Source: CAZJQT01 sp964604415
Lineage (GTDB): Bacteria > Patescibacteriota > Saccharimonadia > Saccharimonadales > CAZJQT01
Direction: 5' to 3'
NCBI GenBank assembly: GCA_964604415.1
Contig: CAZRYT010000002.1
Location: 4,801-68,800 of the forward strand
Length of the DNA stretch: 64,000 nucleotides
In this document: positions 61,231-64,000 of the stretch, piece by piece
Numbering within the stretch: position 1 is the first letter of the stretch
Layout: the number at the start of each line of letters is the position of its first letter
The notes under the pieces: model-generated
Databases searched by the model: none
Seen by the model: the letters and a program-made list of their open reading frames with translations, nothing else
Told to the model about the DNA's origin: nothing
Position numbers and translations under genes: made by a program

Positions 61231-61875
61231 ATAAGCTTTGAGTTTGTCGATGTTTTTTATCTTTAAATACTGGGTGTTGGTTTCTATGAAACCCTTCTTT
61301 TCCAGTAGTGAAAGTTCGCGGCTGGTAGTCTCACGTGAGGCATTAATAGAACTAGCAATGTCTTGCTGTCTAAGAGCTACATTTATTTGAACTTGCCCAT
61401 TCTTTTCTTGATCACCAAAGCGTTGAGAGGTATTTAGTATAAATGAAATTAGGCGTTCACGAACGGTACGGTACTCTAAATTAATAATCCGCTCAGAGTG
61501 CAATCTATACATTTCCATAGTCATATCTAGTAGTGGCAAGTGCGAATACTCGGAACTCTTTAGGTAGGCAAGAAAAGCTGACCTGGTAATCCGCCAAACA
61601 TCGGTCGATGACATGGCTTGGTAGATAACTTTACGCTCTTGACCGGTTACAGCCCAGATGAGAGGGAATATTTCGTGATCTTTACGGATGATGAGTAAGT
61701 TTTCCTCACCATACTTCGTGATATCAAAGGCTTTGACTAACCCCGAATTGATATAAAAAACGCCCGTAGGGGTTTCCCCGGGGCGAATAATGAACTCACC
61801 TTTGTCGTATTTCAGCCTGGTACCAGATTTAAAAACCTGTACCAATGCGGCCGTCTGTTCTGCGGAGGCCAACAT
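61225..61875 (-). CDS. Crp/Fnr-family transcription regulator
   Basis: 216 aa. Cyclic-nucleotide-binding-like domain (residues 15-110; FIIRPGETPTGVFYINSGLVK), dimer helix and C-terminal HTH (QQDIASSINASRETTSRELS). No Fnr-type cysteine cluster is seen. CATAAT on the minus strand (61887-61882) lies 6 nt before the ATG. Confidence 0.92.
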   Translation of the reverse strand: MLASAEQTAALVQVFKSGTRLKYDKGEFIIRPGETPTGVFYINSGLVKAFDITKYGEENLLIIRKDHEIFPLIWAVTGQERKVIYQAMSSTDVWRITRSAFLAYLKSSEYSHLPLLDMTMEMYRLHSERIINLEYRTVRERLISFILNTSQRFGDQEKNGQVQINVALRQQDIASSINASRETTSRELSLLEKKGFIETNTQYLKIKNIDKLKAYL

Positions 61876-61907
61876 ATATGTATTATGTCACAACTCTTTC
61901 AAAACCG

Positions 61908-61923
61908 TGTGATAAATGTCTCA
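61908..61923. promoter_or_regulatory. CRP-like binding site
   Basis: TGTGA-N6-TCTCA matches the CRP consensus TGTGA-N6-TCACA in 9 of 10 bases, in the gap between the Crp/Fnr gene and its divergent neighbour. GTAACT/AGTTAC (61937-61942, 61950-61955) is a second inverted repeat nearby. Confidence 0.5.
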
Positions 61924-61999
61924 GCTAGTTTGTGATGTAACTAACCGACAGTTACCCAAAACAAGCCTAAGATGTAGTTATTAACAAGGGAGGTGCGCG

Positions 62000-62542
62000 A
62001 TGATCCATGAACGTGTGGTCAAGGAGCAGCTAAAACGTATTGGCTCCGACTTTAAATTCTGGGGGGTCAGCGAGCTACGTGAACTTCCCAAAGTCCTGTT
62101 TGAAGGCGAACAATTAAACCATGTTATAAACGGCCGCTACACCGGTGGTTTTGCCACGCTATGCGCAACCGACCAGCGCGTCTTATTAATAGACAAAAAA
62201 CCTTTTTACCTAACGCTCGAGGACATTCGCTACGATATGATATCTGACGTTATGTACAATCACCGTTTGCTAAACGCCACAGTGCTGTTGGGCACGGTTC
62301 ACAAATCAATAGCCTTTATTGGCTATAATCACGGTAAGCTCAGGAACATGACTAACTTTATTCAACAAAAGGTTCTTGAGTTTCGCCAACAGCAAAATCA
62401 GCAGCAATTGCAACCTCTTGTAGCTTCCAACAACTTAGCTATGCCAGTCCAGAACCTGGTTAATTTGCCAGAGCACAACTATCCGATCAATCCCTACAAG
62501 ATGCCGGTTATGATACGGCGCCGCGTCTCCAGATTCAATTGA
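62000..62542 (+). CDS. PH-like domain protein
   Basis: 180 aa. Residues 25-130 have the bacterial PH-like pattern (GGFATLCATDQRVLLIDKKPF, ...YDMISDVMYNHRLLNATVLL). Gln-rich and Pro-rich C-terminus. Role unknown. Very strong SD GGGAGGTG. Divergent from the Crp/Fnr gene and perhaps its target. Confidence 0.75.
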   Translation: MIHERVVKEQLKRIGSDFKFWGVSELRELPKVLFEGEQLNHVINGRYTGGFATLCATDQRVLLIDKKPFYLTLEDIRYDMISDVMYNHRLLNATVLLGTVHKSIAFIGYNHGKLRNMTNFIQQKVLEFRQQQNQQQLQPLVASNNLAMPVQNLVNLPEHNYPINPYKMPVMIRRRVSRFN

Positions 62543-62624
62543 CGAACTTCCTGAACACACTAGCAACCTGAATCAAGCCAGAAAGCTCGTTATTTTGGGT
62601 AAATGCTCATGCTAAACTGGGAGA

Positions 62625-63278
62625 ATGTACTTCAGTAGTAGGGCAGAAGCTGGGCGCTTGTTAGCCGATAAGCTTAAAAAATACGCCAATCAACCAACGG
62701 TTGTCATTGCGCTAAATCAGGGCTCAGTGCTGATCGGTGCCCAAATAGCCATGTCTTTGCACGCCAATCTGCTAGTGCTTTTAAGCGACAATATAATGCT
62801 GCCCGGCGAGCCCAAACCGTTCGCAACCATGACTGAAAACACCTACACTTACAATAACTTTTATAATGAGAGTGAACGTGAAGAGATCGAATCTGAATAC
62901 CACGGTGTAATTGAGGACGAAAAGCGCAAAAAACTGTACTCTTTGCACCGCCTAACCGACAAAGGGGGTGAGATTGACCGTAAATATTTGCGTCAGCACG
63001 TGATCATACTGGTTTCGGACGGTCTGCAGGACGGCCAATCACTTGAAGTCGCGGCCGATTTTCTAAAACCAATTAAGGTCAAGCGATTGGTAATAGCTAC
63101 GCCGCTGGCTACTGTAAACGCAGTCGATAAAATGCACCTAATTGGCGATGAGATACATTGCCTCGGCGTGGTAGAAAACATGATGGAAACCGACCATTAT
63201 TACGATGACAATAATTTGCCCAAAAATGCGGATATTCAGAAGATTATTAAAAATATATCGCTGAACTGGACGCTATAG
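62625..63278 (+). CDS. phosphoribosyltransferase-like protein
   Basis: 217 aa. Starts YFSSRAEAGRLLADKL as in type I PRTases, with PRPP-loop-like IILVSDGLQDGQSLEVA where the usual two acidic residues are reduced to one. Activity uncertain. TAAACT (62613-62618, preceded by TG) is 6 nt before the ATG. Confidence 0.75.
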   Translation: MYFSSRAEAGRLLADKLKKYANQPTVVIALNQGSVLIGAQIAMSLHANLLVLLSDNIMLPGEPKPFATMTENTYTYNNFYNESEREEIESEYHGVIEDEKRKKLYSLHRLTDKGGEIDRKYLRQHVIILVSDGLQDGQSLEVAADFLKPIKVKRLVIATPLATVNAVDKMHLIGDEIHCLGVVENMMETDHYYDDNNLPKNADIQKIIKNISLNWTL

Positions 63279-64000
63279 CTAGACGTTAAATCTGAACTCA
63301 ACTACGTCGTCAGGTTGCATAACGTAGGTTTTGCCTTCGGTGCGGACTTTGCCAGCAGCTTTAACTGCGGTTTCTGAACCAGCCGTAATCAGATCGCCAT
63401 AGTTAATAACCTGGGCGGCGATAAAACCTTTTTCAAAATCACCATGAATCACGCCTGCTGCCTGAGGAGCAGTGGCACCTTGGGGAATCGTCCAGGCTCT
63501 AACTTCTTTCTCGCCAGCTGTTAGATAGCTTTGTAATCCCAAGACACGGTAGGCGGCGTGGATTAATTGCAATAAGCCCGATTGCACCTGTCCATAACTT
63601 TGCAATAGTTCCTGGTGATCAGTTTCATCCAAACCATTTAGTTCACTTTCTAACTTGGCGCAGACAAACAATGCCTGAGCTGGAGCTACTAGGGCACTGA
63701 GTTCGTCCTGCCTGGTTTTGTTACTTAAAGCATTCTCATCAATGTTGAAAAGATAAATCACGGGCTTGGCAGATAAAAGTTGCAGGCTTTCAATATGCTC
63801 AAAGTCGATGTCTTTGGCTGACGAAATAGGCGTGCCGGCATTTAGAAGTTCATAGACTCTGTGGATCGTATCGGCGATGGGTTTGAGCTTAGGATCGGCC
63901 TTGGCTTCTTTGTCAATTTTAGACAGGCGGTTATTTACCGTCTGTAAATCAGCCAAAACAAGTTCGGTATTGATGACTTCAATGTCTTTTTTTGGGTCGT
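63279..64000 (-). CDS. ychF: ribosome-binding ATPase YchF, 3' part
   Basis: Partial; the reading frame runs off the window end, so about 240 C-terminal residues are visible. DIEVINTELVLADLQTVNNRL, the helical coiled-coil insert and a TGS domain ending RTEGKTYVMQPDDVVEFRFNV identify YchF, an Obg-family ATPase. The stop abuts the stop of the convergent PRTase-like gene. Confidence 0.95.
   Translation of the reverse strand, partial: DPKKDIEVINTELVLADLQTVNNRLSKIDKEAKADPKLKPIADTIHRVYELLNAGTPISSAKDIDFEHIESLQLLSAKPVIYLFNIDENALSNKTRQDELSALVAPAQALFVCAKLESELNGLDETDHQELLQSYGQVQSGLLQLIHAAYRVLGLQSYLTAGEKEVRAWTIPQGATAPQAAGVIHGDFEKGFIAAQVINYGDLITAGSETAVKAAGKVRTEGKTYVMQPDDVVEFRFNV

Overview
This window comes from a small-genome bacterium of the Candidate Phyla Radiation (Patescibacteria), most probably a Candidatus Saccharibacteria (TM7) relative. 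The evidence is indirect. There are many short membrane proteins of CPR type, with tightly packed, often overlapping genes and no transposons. Many genes start without a Shine-Dalgarno (SD) leader. Several housekeeping enzymes have lost Cys-bound metal sites: the primase zinc finger and the family-4 UDG Fe-S cluster. MurE is compact. TGA is used as an ordinary stop throughout, which argues against the code-25 CPR lineages. No 16S rRNA is present, so the phylum call is an inference.

Layout. 1-2.2 kb: three tRNA-Ser genes (TGA, GCT, CGA) and one tRNA-Arg with the unusual anticodon GCG, mixed with small membrane proteins. 2.2-9.3 kb: membrane protein, HIT protein, XRE-HAD fusion, valS, an unknown protein and tsaD. 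9.3-16.2 kb: MurE-like ligase, an apparently frameshifted unknown gene, a dimethylargininase-like hydrolase, the CIRCE-controlled groES-groEL operon and two unknown genes. 16.2-23.2 kb: oxygenase-like protein, a putative sorted surface protein, sugar-phosphate isomerase, PIG-L deacetylase and a minus-strand lipid operon (CDP-alcohol phosphatidyltransferase, PHP, CarS-like). 23.2-28.5 kb: argS operon with hydrolases, AlkD, glutamate dehydrogenase and MscL. 28.6-34.6 kb: msrB, VanY, orn, then dnaG-rpoD. 34.7-37.7 kb: ATPase-winged helix regulator, a paralogous gene pair (one with an XRE domain) and a small P-loop kinase. 37.7-43 kb: polA followed by a translationally coupled cassette (2'-5' RNA ligase-like, zincin, YecM-like, NTP pyrophosphohydrolase, methyltransferase). 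43-49.6 kb: HAD, DciA-like, mutM, MazG, holA, rpsT, degenerate DHH protein, truB. 50-60.5 kb: rpsO-pnp, UDG, RNase J, ftsK, rpsF-ssb-rpsR, Nudix, efp. 60.5-64 kb: tlyA, Crp/Fnr regulator, PH-like protein, phosphoribosyltransferase and partial ychF.

Two signals stand out. First, more than twenty genes carry a -10 hexamer ending 6-7 nt before the start codon, so transcription should begin at or next to the start codon (leaderless mRNAs). Several also have a good -35 at 17 bp, and in two places one palindromic -10 appears to serve two divergent genes. Ribosomal-protein, chaperone and some other genes instead have ordinary leaders with strong SD sequences. Second, a two-hairpin element with conserved primary blocks lies directly behind groEL and again behind the RNase J gene. 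G-U wobbles and a G-U/A-U change support function as RNA on the plus strand. It is not a family I recognise and is the best candidate for something undescribed here.
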